A stretch of 64,000 nucleotides of DNA from an uncultured bacterium (lineage in GTDB: Bacteria > Actinomycetota > Coriobacteriia > Coriobacteriales > Coriobacteriaceae), in the NCBI GenBank assembly GCA_905215815.1, contig CAJMRN010000001.1:1-64000 (forward strand), written 5' to 3'. Below, piece after piece: positions 34,755 through 43,661 of this stretch. Below the pieces are notes generated by a model. That model did not search any database, was not told the DNA's origin, and saw only the letters and a list, made by a program, of their open reading frames with translations. Within the stretch, counting starts at the first letter, position 1. Each line of letters opens with the position of its first letter. Both the position numbers and the translations under genes were made by a program.

Positions 34755-35621
34755 TTACTGCTGCAACGACCTTAACAGTTTGATTTCAGCCGCATAACCT
34801 GCAAGTTCGTTCGGTGTCTCTAAAATGAATGGCAATGCGCGCAAGCGGCTATTCGATACAATATTCTGCATAACCTGCATACCGCCGCCAAACTCTTCAC
34901 TACCCAGATAACCCTTACCGATGCATTCGTGGCGGTCCTTATGGGCGCCGCAAGGGTTCTTCGAATCGTTGATATGTACGGCATGCAAGCGGTCGATACC
35001 AACCACGCGGTCGAACTCGTCGAGCACACCATCAAGATCGTGGACGATGTCATAGCCGGCATCATTCACATGGCAGGTGTCCAGGCACACGCCCAGCTTG
35101 TCCGATAGCTCTGGACGCCTGGCAGCAGCACCCTCGATAATGCGTGCCAGTTCCTCAAAGCTGCGGCCCACCTCAGTACCCTTGCCGGCCATGGTCTCGA
35201 GCAGCACCGTCGTCTGCTGGCCCTCAAACATCACTTGGCACAGGGTGTCGACGATCATCTGAATGCCGGCGTCGGGGCCCTGCCCCACATGCGCGCCAGG
35301 GTGGAAGTTGTAGTAGTTGCCGGGCAGCGCTTCCATGCGCCGCAGGTCCTCTGCCATGGCCTCCAAGGCAAACTCGCGCGCCCGCTCTTTGGCAGAACAG
35401 GGGTTGTAGGTATAGGGGGCATGCGCCACGAGCGGGCCAAAGTCGTTTTGCTCCATAAGCTCGCGCAGGGCCGCCACGTCATCCATGTCAAGGTCTTTCG
35501 CCTTGCCGCCGCGCGGGTTGCGCGTAAAGAATGCAAAGGTATTGGCGCCAATGGACAGCGCCGTCTCCCCCATTGCCCGATAGCCCTTCGTCGTGGATAG
35601 GTGACACCCGATCGTCAGCAT
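34755..35621 (-). CDS. nfo: deoxyribonuclease IV (endonuclease IV)
   Basis: The 288-residue TIM-barrel AP endonuclease of base excision repair binds three zinc ions. Family features are [56 protein letters not shown] and [21 protein letters not shown], which together supply the His/Asp/Glu ligands. The final FILETPNE segment also matches. The ATG at 35621 is preceded by GGGGAG. It appears monocistronic; a palindromic repeat follows upstream at 35641. Confidence 0.95.
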   Translation of the reverse strand: MLTIGCHLSTTKGYRAMGETALSIGANTFAFFTRNPRGGKAKDLDMDDVAALRELMEQNDFGPLVAHAPYTYNPCSAKERAREFALEAMAEDLRRMEALPGNYYNFHPGAHVGQGPDAGIQMIVDTLCQVMFEGQQTTVLLETMAGKGTEVGRSFEELARIIEGAAARRPELSDKLGVCLDTCHVNDAGYDIVHDLDGVLDEFDRVVGIDRLHAVHINDSKNPCGAHKDRHECIGKGYLGSEEFGGGMQVMQNIVSNSRLRALPFILETPNELAGYAAEIKLLRSLQQ

Positions 35622-35640
35622 CCCCAGCTCCCCCTCATCA

Positions 35641-35717
35641 GTTGCGGTGAAATAGTTCCTGTCGATGCCTTATTCTGCCGCAAACAGAAACTATTCCACC
35701 ACAAGTTATAAAAGGGG
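35641..35717. repeat. 80-bp palindromic repeat, copy 1
   Basis: This copy begins GTTGCGGTGAAATAGTTCCT and ends CAAGTTATAAAAGGGG. Internal inverted arms (TGCGGTGAAATAGTT and AACTATTCCACC) can form a long hairpin. It is about 88% identical to the copy at 36828-36903, in the same orientation. Confidence 0.85.
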
Positions 35718-35793
35718 CATCAGAGATGCGGGCCACCAAGCACTACGGCTACGGGCGCCGGCGTCATGATCCCTCACGCGTCAGCGCCAAGTC

Positions 35794-36813
35794 CTAGAGG
35801 GCTAGACGGATTGCATCGATAATGCGCGCGCAGCGCTGTGTGGCGGCAAGGGGCATGACGGGACTCTCGAGTTTCCCCGCCCGGATGAGCTGGGTCGAAT
35901 GCTGAATTTCGCCGTAGAAATCATCGACCTCAAACGGGGCATTTATTTCGAGTATTCGTCCGTCGGAGCACTTCACATGGGCGAGCTCGGGGCGATGGAG
36001 GCGCTCGATTTCCAACGAGCCCCGCTCGCAGGCAATCGTTAAGCGGCTTTCATATGCTGCTTTACCGTCGCACGCCATATGAATGGGTATACCGCCAACA
36101 CTCATATGGATCTCATCGGCCCAATCCACGCGGCCGCCCGATACGTCACGCCAGCGAACTTCACGAGACGAAACATCGCACGCACCCGCAAGCAGATCCT
36201 CAAACCACCCGACCGCATAGCAGCCCATGTCATATAGACAGCCACCCTGCAACGGATCGAGTAGATAACTCGAAGGGGACTCACCATAATCGAGTTTTTG
36301 CACGCTTTCGATCGAAACGATACGGCCGAGCTCGCCCGACGCAAGCAAGCCCTTCACGCGAGTGCGCATCGGGCAAAACCGATTCTTCATCGCCTCCATA
36401 AACAGCACGCCGCACTCACGGGAAACGGAGGCGATCGCATGGGCCTCTTCTTCATTCAAAACGGCCGGCTTTTCGCACAGTACGGCCTTTCCCGCGCGCA
36501 GTGCCCGACAGACCCAATGCGCATGCATGCCATGCGGAAGAGCCAAGTAGATTGCGTCGACATCGGGGTCGGCAATCAGCGCATCATAAGCCGCATCGCC
36601 GTTATCGTCAGCCGTGGCATAACCGTGCGCGGCATCAATCGAAAACGCCCTGCAAAACTCCTCGACATGCGAAGGAGTGCGACCGGCGGCAACCACAAGC
36701 CGTGCCCCGTCCACCTCCTTGAGCGACGATGCAAATCGATGCGAAATGTGTCCAGCGCCCAAAACGCCCCAACGAACCTCACGCAAATCATCACATGAAT
36801 CCCGATGGCCCAC
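35794..36813 (-). CDS. Gfo/Idh/MocA-family oxidoreductase
   Basis: The 339-residue NAD(P)-dependent oxidoreductase has the Rossmann motif WGVLGAGHISHRFASSL, the EKP motif in VLCEKPAVLNEEEAH, and a C-terminal beta-sheet domain (MGCYAVGWFEDL). The substrate is probably a sugar or inositol derivative but cannot be specified. GTG at 36813 is used, with AAGGGGG upstream. The gene lies between two copies of an 80-bp palindromic repeat, which suggests it forms a separable unit. A second member of the family is at 44.2 kb. Confidence 0.85.
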   Translation of the reverse strand: MGHRDSCDDLREVRWGVLGAGHISHRFASSLKEVDGARLVVAAGRTPSHVEEFCRAFSIDAAHGYATADDNGDAAYDALIADPDVDAIYLALPHGMHAHWVCRALRAGKAVLCEKPAVLNEEEAHAIASVSRECGVLFMEAMKNRFCPMRTRVKGLLASGELGRIVSIESVQKLDYGESPSSYLLDPLQGGCLYDMGCYAVGWFEDLLAGACDVSSREVRWRDVSGGRVDWADEIHMSVGGIPIHMACDGKAAYESRLTIACERGSLEIERLHRPELAHVKCSDGRILEINAPFEVDDFYGEIQHSTQLIRAGKLESPVMPLAATQRCARIIDAIRLAL

Positions 36814-36827
36814 GACAGCCCCCTTCA

Positions 36828-36903
36828 GTTGCGGTGAAATAGTTCCTGTTTAAGCCCTATTCTGCCGCAAGCAGGAACTATTCCACCGCAAGTTATAAAA
36901 GGG
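36828..36903. repeat. 80-bp palindromic repeat, copy 2
   Basis: The arms TTGCGGTGAAATAGTTCCTG and CAGGAACTATTCCACCGCAA are almost perfectly complementary (19 of 20). The element ends one base from the aldo/keto reductase stop codon, so it may also serve as that gene's 3' hairpin. Confidence 0.88.
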
Positions 36904-38112
36904 TCACGAGGAGCGCGTTTTGCCGAAGGCCTTAAGCACCGCCGTCACGGGGCCAGGCTGAAAACGGCGGCGTACGTCGTCCAAGCGCCCGGGGATATCG
37001 ATGTGCTGCGGGCAATGCCGCGCGCATTTGCCGCACTTGACGCAATTGCTCACCAGCTTGGGCTCGTTCGTCCGCACCGCGCTCGCCGTAAAGTATTGAG
37101 ACAGCCCCGTAAACCAGCTGTGCGCATAGCTTGCGTTGTAGGCAGCAAAACACCCAGGGATATTGATGCCTTTAGGACACGGCATGCAATAGCCGCATCC
37201 CGTGCAGGGCACGCGATTCGATTTTTCAAACTCCCTCAGCACGCGTGCGATGGCATCGAGCTGAGCAGCCGTCATCGAATCCGGCAGGGCCCGATCGGCC
37301 AACGCCGCGTTCTCATCCACTTGCGCGGTATCGGTCATACCCGAAAGCAGCATCGTCACCTGAGGATGGTTCCACACCCACGAAAGCCCCCAGGCGGCCG
37401 GAGTGCGCAAATGCGGGTCACAGGCGCCATCGAGCACAGCGCGTGCCCGCGGCGGCAGTTTGCCCGCTAGACGACCGCCCAGCAGTGGCTCCATCACAAA
37501 CACCGCAAGACCGCGCTCCGCAGCCGCCATGAGTCCTGCCGTTCCCGCTTGGTAACGCTCGCCGGCATAGTTGTACTGGATCTGGCAAAAATCCCAGTCA
37601 TATGCGTCAAGCACCGTCAGGAAATCCGCCGCGCTGCCGTGATACGAAAAACCAATCTGGCGAATGCGCCCCGCCGCCTTTTGACGCGCGATCCAGTCCT
37701 CGATGCCCAACGCCACTACACGTTCCCACTGGGCGGGCGAGGTGATGTTGTGAATGAGGTAATAGTCGATATGGTCGGTTCGCAGGCGGCGCAGTTGTTC
37801 GTCGAAAAAACGGTCGAAATCCTCCGCGCACTTGCACGAAGTATGCGGCAGCTTAGTCGCCAGCAACACACGGTCGCGCAGCCCCAAGCGCTCAAGTGAG
37901 GCACCCACGCACGCCTCGTTACCGGGATAGAGATATGCAGTATCCAGATAATTAATCCCCTGATCAACCGCACGGGAAATGATGGCATCGGCTGTCTTCG
38001 CATCCGGACGTCCCGGCGCACCGGGAAATCTCATGCAGCCCAGCCCCAACGCCGAGATACGGTTACCGCTTTTGGGGTCAACGCGATATTGCACGGCCCC
38101 TCCCTTCGCCAT
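36904..38112 (-). CDS. aldo/keto reductase with C-terminal 4Fe-4S ferredoxin domain
   Basis: The 402-residue protein has an AKR barrel: LGLGCMRFPG, INYLDTAYLYPGNEA with the catalytic Tyr, DYYLIHNITS and QIGFSYHG. A C-terminal iron-sulfur domain follows with CTGCGYCMPCPKGINIPG and CVKCGKCARHCPQHIDIP, enough Cys for two clusters. This architecture is common in anaerobes and suggests electron exchange with ferredoxin rather than only NAD(P)H. The ATG at 38112 has a weak ribosome site; a GTG about 30 bp upstream is an alternative start. Confidence 0.88.
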   Translation of the reverse strand: MAKGGAVQYRVDPKSGNRISALGLGCMRFPGAPGRPDAKTADAIISRAVDQGINYLDTAYLYPGNEACVGASLERLGLRDRVLLATKLPHTSCKCAEDFDRFFDEQLRRLRTDHIDYYLIHNITSPAQWERVVALGIEDWIARQKAAGRIRQIGFSYHGSAADFLTVLDAYDWDFCQIQYNYAGERYQAGTAGLMAAAERGLAVFVMEPLLGGRLAGKLPPRARAVLDGACDPHLRTPAAWGLSWVWNHPQVTMLLSGMTDTAQVDENAALADRALPDSMTAAQLDAIARVLREFEKSNRVPCTGCGYCMPCPKGINIPGCFAAYNASYAHSWFTGLSQYFTASAVRTNEPKLVSNCVKCGKCARHCPQHIDIPGRLDDVRRRFQPGPVTAVLKAFGKTRSS

Positions 38113-38257
38113 CAGCGCCCCGGCAAGGCGAAACACAATGGTCACGCGGCCGAAACATCGTGGAATCGCAATCGAGAACGTATCGTAACGCAGCAGAAAT
38201 CGAGCTGTCACGGCACCGCTTTAACATCAGCAAAAAGCCCGATGAAAGGAGGCGAGC

Positions 38258-38452
38258 GTGACCACACGCGAGGATGCCTACCCCTACCCCGGCGAACAAT
38301 ACATCCTCTCGGTCGACCGTTACTAGATCGAGGTCATGGACCATCTGGACGAGCTTCCCGCCACGGGCGCCGTCATCTTCTGCACCTTCCCTAAGGTCCG
38401 CGATGGTGTCGGATACCCCGCACGCGTTTTTGCAGTCTGCCCCGCGGCATAA
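38258..38452 (+). pseudogene. remnant of cyclase-family (kynurenine formamidase-like) gene
   Basis: A GTG with AAAGGAGG upstream opens a frame that reads TTREDAYPYPGEQYILSVDR, meets an in-frame TAG at 38324, then continues 42 codons to TAA. The second part (LPATGAVIFCTFPKVRDGVG, then YPARVFAVCP) resembles the C-terminal end of PF04199 cyclase proteins. The N-terminal two thirds of that family, including the HxGTHxD metal motif, are missing. It is most likely a decayed fragment; translation through the TAG is not supported by anything else seen. Confidence 0.5.
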
Positions 38453-38525
38453 GTTCCCATGCGTTTGTTCTTCTAAATTCCGCCTCCGGTGCACGCTACA
38501 TGCTCCAGCGGCATACAATCCACCA

Positions 38526-38551
38526 GGCGCCCCGCACGCGGGCGCCTTTTT
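38526..38551 (+). terminator. terminator before panE
   Basis: The 7-bp GC stem GGCGCCC..GGGCGCC is followed by TTTTT on the plus strand, 74 bp after the cyclase remnant and 18 bp before the panE start codon. Confidence 0.6.
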
Positions 38552-38568
38552 GTGAGGAGATGATTCAC

Positions 38569-39483
38569 ATGCAGATCAACAAGGTCGCCTTTATCGGCAA
38601 GGGCGGCGTCGGGCTACTCTACGGCAGCATGATCGCCCAGGCACTCGGCGACGATGCCGTCGAATACGTCATGGACGACGCCCGTTTCGAGCGTCACGCA
38701 GGCGACGCCCTTACGGTCAACGGCGAGCCCTGCGCACTCAAGTCCGTGCGCGCCAGCGAGGCAACGCCCGCCGATCTGGTCATTCTCACGGTCAAGACGA
38801 CTGGACTCGACCAGGCGCTCAAGACTATGGAACACATCGTGGGCCCCAATACGCTCATCGCCTCGCTGTGCAACGGCATTACGAGCGAGCAAAAGATTGC
38901 CGAGCGCTTTGGCTGGAAGCATACCGTTCTTGGTATTTGCCAAGGCATGGACGCCGTGTTCCTCAACGGAGAGCTCACCTTTACCAATGCGGGCGAAATC
39001 CGCTTTGGCGCGGCGGCCGGTACGGACCCCGCAGCCATCACCGCCATCGACGAGCTCTACACACGCTGCGGCATCGCCCATACCGTCGAGAGCGACATTG
39101 CACACCGCATGTGGGCCAAACTCATGCTCAACGACGGCATCAACCAGACCTGTATGGCCTACGGCGGGACCTACGGAAGCGCCACGGAGCCGGGCTCCGA
39201 GCAGCGTCGCTGCTTTGTTTCCGCCATGCGCGAAACGCTTGCGGTCGCCAACGCCGAGGGCATTGAGCTGACCGAGGCAGACCTGACGCAGATGGTGCAC
39301 CTCATCGAGGGAATCGACCCCGCCGGTATGCCCTCGATGGCTCAAGACCGCGTCGCAAGGCGCAAAACCGAGGTTGATGAGTTCGCGGGCACCATCTGCC
39401 GCCTCGCAGCCAAACACGATATCCAGGTGCCGCAAAACGATTGGCTCTATCGACGCATCCGCGATATCGAGAAAAGCTGGTAG
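38569..39483 (+). CDS. panE: 2-dehydropantoate 2-reductase
   Basis: The 304-residue ketopantoate reductase-type protein has the NADP loop VAFIGKGGVGLLYGSMIAQ, the TVKTTGLDQAL segment, LCNGITSEQKIAERFG, and the C-terminal domain with MWAKLMLNDGINQTCMAYGG (catalytic Lys) and PSMAQDRVARRKTEVDEFAG. It would make pantoate for coenzyme A. The family includes paralogues acting on other 2-keto acids, and no panB or panC is adjacent, so pathway assignment is less sure than family. GAGGAG lies upstream of the ATG. Confidence 0.8.
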   Translation: MQINKVAFIGKGGVGLLYGSMIAQALGDDAVEYVMDDARFERHAGDALTVNGEPCALKSVRASEATPADLVILTVKTTGLDQALKTMEHIVGPNTLIASLCNGITSEQKIAERFGWKHTVLGICQGMDAVFLNGELTFTNAGEIRFGAAAGTDPAAITAIDELYTRCGIAHTVESDIAHRMWAKLMLNDGINQTCMAYGGTYGSATEPGSEQRRCFVSAMRETLAVANAEGIELTEADLTQMVHLIEGIDPAGMPSMAQDRVARRKTEVDEFAGTICRLAAKHDIQVPQNDWLYRRIRDIEKSW

Positions 39484-39516
39484 CGCCAACGCACCGCATT
39501 CAACAGCCTTAACAGC

Positions 39517-39556
39517 AAAGCCGCCGCAAGGAAACCGTTCCCCCTGCGGCGGCTTT
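39517..39556. terminator. terminator after panE
   Basis: A perfect 12-bp stem (39517-39528 with 39545-39556) has A and T runs at its two ends. It lies between convergent genes. Confidence 0.75.
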
Positions 39557-39593
39557 CATCTTCGTCTATGACCAGCGGCCAATCTCACAACAG

Positions 39594-39800
39594 TTAGCGT
39601 TGCGACTCCGGCACCTCGTCCTCGTCATCGCGGCAAAGCAGCACGCCGGCGCTTCCCAGCAGCGCCACTGCGATCAGCGCGCCAACCACGATTGGAGTAG
39701 CCCCGCATGCCCCCTGCATGCCCGCAACGAGCGCGGCCGTAGGACCAAGGCAGCCAAGCACCAATGCGACGGCGGCAACGGCGATATCTCGAGCGTTCAC
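39594..39800 (-). CDS. small two-helix membrane protein (68 aa)
   Basis: The 68-residue protein has two hydrophobic helices (IAVAAVALVLGCLGPTAALV and TPIVVGALIAVALLGSAGVL) joined by a short loop with CGAT, and a charged acidic tail (RDDEDEVPESQR). GTG is the start, with GGAGG 11 bases away. No family was recognised. Position between terminators suggests it is an independent unit. Confidence 0.5.
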   Translation of the reverse strand: MNARDIAVAAVALVLGCLGPTAALVAGMQGACGATPIVVGALIAVALLGSAGVLLCRDDEDEVPESQR

Positions 39801-39910
39801 AAGACCACTTCCTCCAAGAGAAAGACCTTAATTCTCAAGAACCAGTGTGCCCCGCGCCCATATGCGCGGCGTACTGCCACGGTAAGCGCTCTGTTAGCTC
39901 AAGCATGCAC

Positions 39911-39957
39911 AAAAAACGGACGCCCTTACGTTGCCCAAAGGCTCGGTAAAGACGCCC
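39911..39957 (-). terminator. terminator after secreted protein gene
   Basis: A 12-bp stem with three G-U pairs (39918-39930 with 39945-39957) is followed on the minus strand by TTTTTT. It ends 31 bp from the stop at 39988. Confidence 0.65.
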
Positions 39958-39987
39958 GCCCGTCATGTCCTATTGGCTTATAGCAGA

Positions 39988-40764
39988 TTACCAACCGGTA
40001 TAGTAGTCGGTGGTTCCGGCTGCGCAGCCGGAGTCATAGACCTTGCACTCGCCCTTGGAACCGGTAAACGTGGAGCCCTGAGCCTTATCGCCCGCGGCAA
40101 CGACGTAGTAACCATCGGAATCGCGCCAAAAGCCCTCGGAATCCTGAGTCCACTCGCCCGTGCGGTGATGGTAGAGCACGTTGCTGCTGTAATAGGTCTC
40201 ACGACGACCGTTATAGTTATTGACGCCGCTCGAGCGCGTCAGGCCCGAGCCGTTCGCGTAATACGCAGCTGCCGTATAGGACGGGACGTAGCCTGCGTTG
40301 CCATATGACGCCTGGGCGGCCTCGGCAGCTTCTGCCTCGGCGGCCGCAGCCTCGAGCGCCTCACGCTTGGCATCCTCAAGCGTCGTGCGCAGCTCATCGA
40401 GCTCGGTCGATTTGGCGTCGACCTCCTCCATCGTCAAAAGACCGCCCGCACCATCGATACAACCTTGCAGTACAGCGCGCTCGTCATCGGTGGCATAGTC
40501 ACCGTACATGTTCATGATGATCTGGGCGCGGACCTCCAGGGAATCGCGCTTGGCCCCCATAGAGGCGTTCCACTCCTGCATGGAGCCAAAGCCGTCGCCG
40601 CGATAGTCGACGGGCTGCATCAGCGTCGCCTCGGACGGCGTGGATCCGACCGTGTCGGACAGTGTTGCCGCGTGGGCATCGGTTGCGCCGGCGCCCGCTA
40701 AAAGTGCCACGGTCAGAGCGGCGGAAAGGGCGGCGGCTTTCGGTTTTCGTGAATCAATCCTCAT
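39988..40764 (-). CDS. secreted protein with coiled coil and C-terminal Cys domain
   Basis: The 258-residue protein has a signal peptide (ALSAALTVALLAGAGATDAHA). A helical region follows with a strongly Ala/Glu-rich coiled-coil stretch near residues 130-165 (DAKREALEAAAAEAEAAEAA). The last ~50 residues (GYYVVAAGDKAQGSTFTGSK, CKVYDSGCAAGTTDYYTGW) form a small domain with two Cys that resembles the C-terminal double-psi-beta/3D-like module of some cell-wall proteins. This suggests a cell-wall-associated role (inference). ACGGAGG lies 11 bases before the ATG. Confidence 0.6.
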   Translation of the reverse strand: MRIDSRKPKAAALSAALTVALLAGAGATDAHAATLSDTVGSTPSEATLMQPVDYRGDGFGSMQEWNASMGAKRDSLEVRAQIIMNMYGDYATDDERAVLQGCIDGAGGLLTMEEVDAKSTELDELRTTLEDAKREALEAAAAEAEAAEAAQASYGNAGYVPSYTAAAYYANGSGLTRSSGVNNYNGRRETYYSSNVLYHHRTGEWTQDSEGFWRDSDGYYVVAAGDKAQGSTFTGSKGECKVYDSGCAAGTTDYYTGW

Positions 40765-41076
40765 GTAGCTGGAAACCTCCGTAGTGCGTTTTTGCTGCGT
40801 TTGAGCTGCGTGTGATTCGATCGCGCTGCATAGTACCCCGAGCAAATCGCGACCTGCGGTTTTTCTCAAAAGGTGCACGTCATTTGCGTAAAACTCACAT
40901 CCTCTCAACAGGAGTTTTCCACATCTCGATTGCATAAAGCATGTCAAAAACCCTGTAATAGCGCCCTTCCTATGCAAAAAAGGCGCCTGCGCAACCATTG
41001 CTTGCGCAGGCGCCTTGAGCAGGCATTTTATGCAGTTATACCTATCGAGTCGCAAGGGGTCCTTGCACAAGTCGCC
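40765..41076. other. intergenic region between secreted protein gene and metY
   Basis: Besides the metY terminator near 40975-41016, only AT-richer leader sequence of the secreted-protein gene is seen here. No further gene was found. Confidence 0.4.
40975..41016 (-). terminator. terminator after metY
   Basis: A perfect 15-bp stem (40980-40994 with 41002-41016) is followed by TTTTTT on the minus strand, 61 bp past the stop codon. Confidence 0.88.
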
Positions 41077-42387
41077 CTACTCGTCCAGTGCGGCAAAGGC
41101 CTGCTTCAGGTCCCAAATGATGTCCTCAGCGTTCTCGGTACCGATGGAAAGACGGATCGTGGAGGGCGTGATGTTCTGCTCGGCGAGCTCCTCGGCAGAG
41201 AGCTGGGAGTGCGTAGTCGTAGCCGGATGCACGACGAGCGACTTGACGTCGGCCACGTTGGCGAGCAGCGAGAACACCTGCAAGTGGTCGATGAACTTCC
41301 ATGCAGCCTCCTGGCCGCCCTTAATCTCAAAGGTAAAGATCGAGGCACCACCGTTGGGGAAATACTGCTTGTAGAGCTCATGGTCGGGGTGCTCAGGCAG
41401 GCTCGGGTGGTTCACCTTGGCGACGTGGCTGTCACAAGCCAGGAACTCAACGACCTTCTTGGTGTTCTCGACATGGCGGTCGACGCGCAGCGACAGGGTC
41501 TCGGTGCCCTGGAGCAGGATCCAGGCGTTAAACGGGCTAATGCAAGCGCCCTCGTCACGCAGCAGGATGGCGCGGACATAGGTCGCGAAGGCGGCAGGGC
41601 CGGCAGCCTCGGCAAACGAGACGCCATGATAGGAGGGATTGGGCTCGGCGATCTGCGCATACTTGCCACTCGCCTTCCAATCGAAGTTACCGCCGTCGAC
41701 GATCACACCGCCCAGCGAGGTGCCGTGGCCGCCGATAAACTTGGTTGCGGAGTGGACGACGATGTTGGCACCATGCTCCAGCGGACGGAACAGATACGGG
41801 GTGCCGAAGGTGTTGTCGACGACAACCGGCAGACCATGCTTCTTGGCGATCTCGGAGATGGCGTCGATGTTGGGGATGTCGGAGTTGGGGTTACCGAGCG
41901 TCTCGAGATAGATGACCGTGGTGTTGTCCTTGATGGCGCCCTCGACCTCGTCCAGGTTATGGGCATCGACGAAGGTGGTCTCGACACCAAACTGGGAGAG
42001 CGTGTGCTCCAGCAGGTTGTAGGAACCGCCGTAGATGGTCTTCTGGGCGACCACGTGGTCACCAGCCTGGGCAAGTGCCTGCAGGGTATAGGTGATGGCA
42101 GCGGCACCGGAGGCGACGGCAAGACCGGCCACGCCACCCTCGAGCGCGGCGATACGGTCCTCGAAGACGCCCTGGGTGGAGTTGGTCAGACGGCCGTAGA
42201 TGTTACCGGCGTCGGCAAGACCAAAGCGGTCGGCGGCGTGCTGGGAGTTGCGGAACACATAGCTCGTGGTCTGGTAGATAGGCACGGCACGGGAGTCGGA
42301 TGCAGGATCGGCGCTCTCCTGGCCAACGTGCAGCTGCAGGGTATCGAAACCAAAGGTGTGCTCGGGGTTGTTGATAAACTGGCTCAT
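41077..42387 (-). CDS. metY: O-acetylhomoserine sulfhydrylase
   Basis: The 436-residue PLP enzyme of the Cys/Met gamma family makes homocysteine from O-acetylhomoserine and sulfide. Markers are FDTLQLHVGQESADPASDSR at the start, ALEGGVAGLAVASGAAAITY, VDNTFGTPYLFRPLEHGANI, the PLP-lysine motif SATKFIGGHGTSLGG, and the insert WILLQGTETLSLRVDRHVEN. The last two separate this enzyme from cystathionine gamma-synthases. CAAGGAG precedes the ATG. A 17-codon leader peptide and a strong promoter lie upstream, and a LysR gene is divergent. Confidence 0.94.
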   Translation of the reverse strand: MSQFINNPEHTFGFDTLQLHVGQESADPASDSRAVPIYQTTSYVFRNSQHAADRFGLADAGNIYGRLTNSTQGVFEDRIAALEGGVAGLAVASGAAAITYTLQALAQAGDHVVAQKTIYGGSYNLLEHTLSQFGVETTFVDAHNLDEVEGAIKDNTTVIYLETLGNPNSDIPNIDAISEIAKKHGLPVVVDNTFGTPYLFRPLEHGANIVVHSATKFIGGHGTSLGGVIVDGGNFDWKASGKYAQIAEPNPSYHGVSFAEAAGPAAFATYVRAILLRDEGACISPFNAWILLQGTETLSLRVDRHVENTKKVVEFLACDSHVAKVNHPSLPEHPDHELYKQYFPNGGASIFTFEIKGGQEAAWKFIDHLQVFSLLANVADVKSLVVHPATTTHSQLSAEELAEQNITPSTIRLSIGTENAEDIIWDLKQAFAALDE

Positions 42388-42448
42388 GATGATCTCCTTG
42401 ATCGAACAAAAGTAATAAGAGTAAGAGAAGTAAGTCGCTGTCTCCTGA

Positions 42449-42502
42449 TCACGCCGACGGGCGCAAACAGGAGCCCGGCATTCGTCTTGGTAAGCAATTC
42501 AT
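42449..42502 (-). CDS. Cys-containing leader peptide upstream of metY
   Basis: A 17-codon frame encodes MNCLPRRMPGSCLRPSA. Its ATG is preceded by a full AAAGGAGG site seven bases away, better than that of metY itself. It lies in the 175-base leader between the metY promoter and start codon. CTCCTG/CAGGAG inverted repeats span the end of the frame. Two Cys codons, one near the end, suggest ribosome stalling when charged tRNA-Cys is scarce, tuning sulfur assimilation (inference). Confidence 0.55.
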   Translation of the reverse strand: MNCLPRRMPGSCLRPSA

Positions 42503-42570
42503 ATGCGGGCCTCCTTTCGCATCCCTGTTCCGTGGTCGGCTTAATTACCTACTGCCTTTGTGTGTTTTGA

Positions 42571-42599
42571 ATAGTACGAGCATTGTTTCCCTCGGTCAA
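42571..42599 (-). promoter_or_regulatory. promoter of metY
   Basis: On the minus strand TTGACC and TACTAT are separated by 17 bp. A small inverted repeat (TATCT..AGATA) between it and the LysR start is a candidate regulator site. Confidence 0.7.
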
Positions 42600-42659
42600 T
42601 CACTTAAAAGCGCTAATCTGTTATCTGTTTTATAGATAGCAATCGAGAGGATGGCGTCG

Positions 42660-43598
42660 ATGACCCTTCAGCAGCTTCGTTTTCTGATTGCCGTGGCAGA
42701 GTCCGGCTCAATCAACGCTGCAGCTCAGCGCCTCTATACCGCTCAGTCCAACATCTCAAACGCCGTCAAAAGCCTGGAACAGGAGCTCCATCTGGAGATC
42801 TTTATGCGCTCCAGCCGCGGCGTCACGCTCACCAACGACGGCACCGAGCTTTTGGGCTATGCGCGCCAGGTCGTAGAGCAGGCCGACATGCTCGAGGCAC
42901 GCTACGAGGACGGCGGCACACCCCAGGCGCGCCTTGCCGTCTCGGCCCAGCACTACGCGTTTTCGGTTGAGGCCTTTGTCAACGTCGTCGAGCGCTGCCG
43001 CGACAGTAAGTTTGAGTTCATCATGCGCGAGACCACCACCTCGCAGATCATCGACGACGTCCGCGCATTTCGCAGCGATATCGGCATTCTGTACCTGGAT
43101 GACTTTAACGCCCGCGTTCTGCAGAAGGCCTTCGCCGATGCCCGCGCAAGCTTCCATCCCCTCTTCGACGCGACGGTCCACGTCTTCGTTAGCGAACGCC
43201 ACCCGCTCGCACGCCGCCCTCAGCTGTCCCTTGCCGACCTCACGCCCTATACGCGCTACAGCTTTGAGCAGGGAACCTCAAACTCCTTCTATTACGCCGA
43301 GGAACCTTTTAGCTATATCCCTTGCGACCGCAACATACGAATCTCGGACCGCGGAACACTTACTAACTTACTTATCACGTCGAACGGTTACACCCTGTCG
43401 ACCGGTGTCCTTTCCAATGAAATGCAGTGGGGTATGGCATCGATCCCGTTAGCAGACGCCCCAACGATGCACGTAGGATATATCATGCACGACGAGCGCA
43501 AGCCCTCTCCTCTCTTGCGGCAATACCTCGACGAGCTCAACCGCATCATCCATGCCGACCAGCTGTCGGAAGACGGGGTAGAAATCGTAGATTGCTAG
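42660..43598 (+). CDS. LysR-family regulator, divergent from metY
   Basis: The 312-residue regulator has an N-terminal winged HTH (TLQQLRFLIAVAESGSINAA, RLYTAQSNISNAVKSLEQEL). The effector domain is of CysB/LysR type (residues ~90-300). The second ATG (42660) is preferred because GAGAGG lies nine bases upstream and abuts the ATG at 42651. It is divergently transcribed from metY across a 272-bp region, the typical LysR arrangement, so control of metY by a sulfur compound is the natural hypothesis. No cognate effector is readable from sequence. Confidence 0.85.
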   Translation: MTLQQLRFLIAVAESGSINAAAQRLYTAQSNISNAVKSLEQELHLEIFMRSSRGVTLTNDGTELLGYARQVVEQADMLEARYEDGGTPQARLAVSAQHYAFSVEAFVNVVERCRDSKFEFIMRETTTSQIIDDVRAFRSDIGILYLDDFNARVLQKAFADARASFHPLFDATVHVFVSERHPLARRPQLSLADLTPYTRYSFEQGTSNSFYYAEEPFSYIPCDRNIRISDRGTLTNLLITSNGYTLSTGVLSNEMQWGMASIPLADAPTMHVGYIMHDERKPSPLLRQYLDELNRIIHADQLSEDGVEIVDC

Positions 43599-43661
43599 CC
43601 CGCGGCGGGCATGGCGCTACAATGGTCACTCACACGAAGCGTACCCAACGAAAGGAACCAT

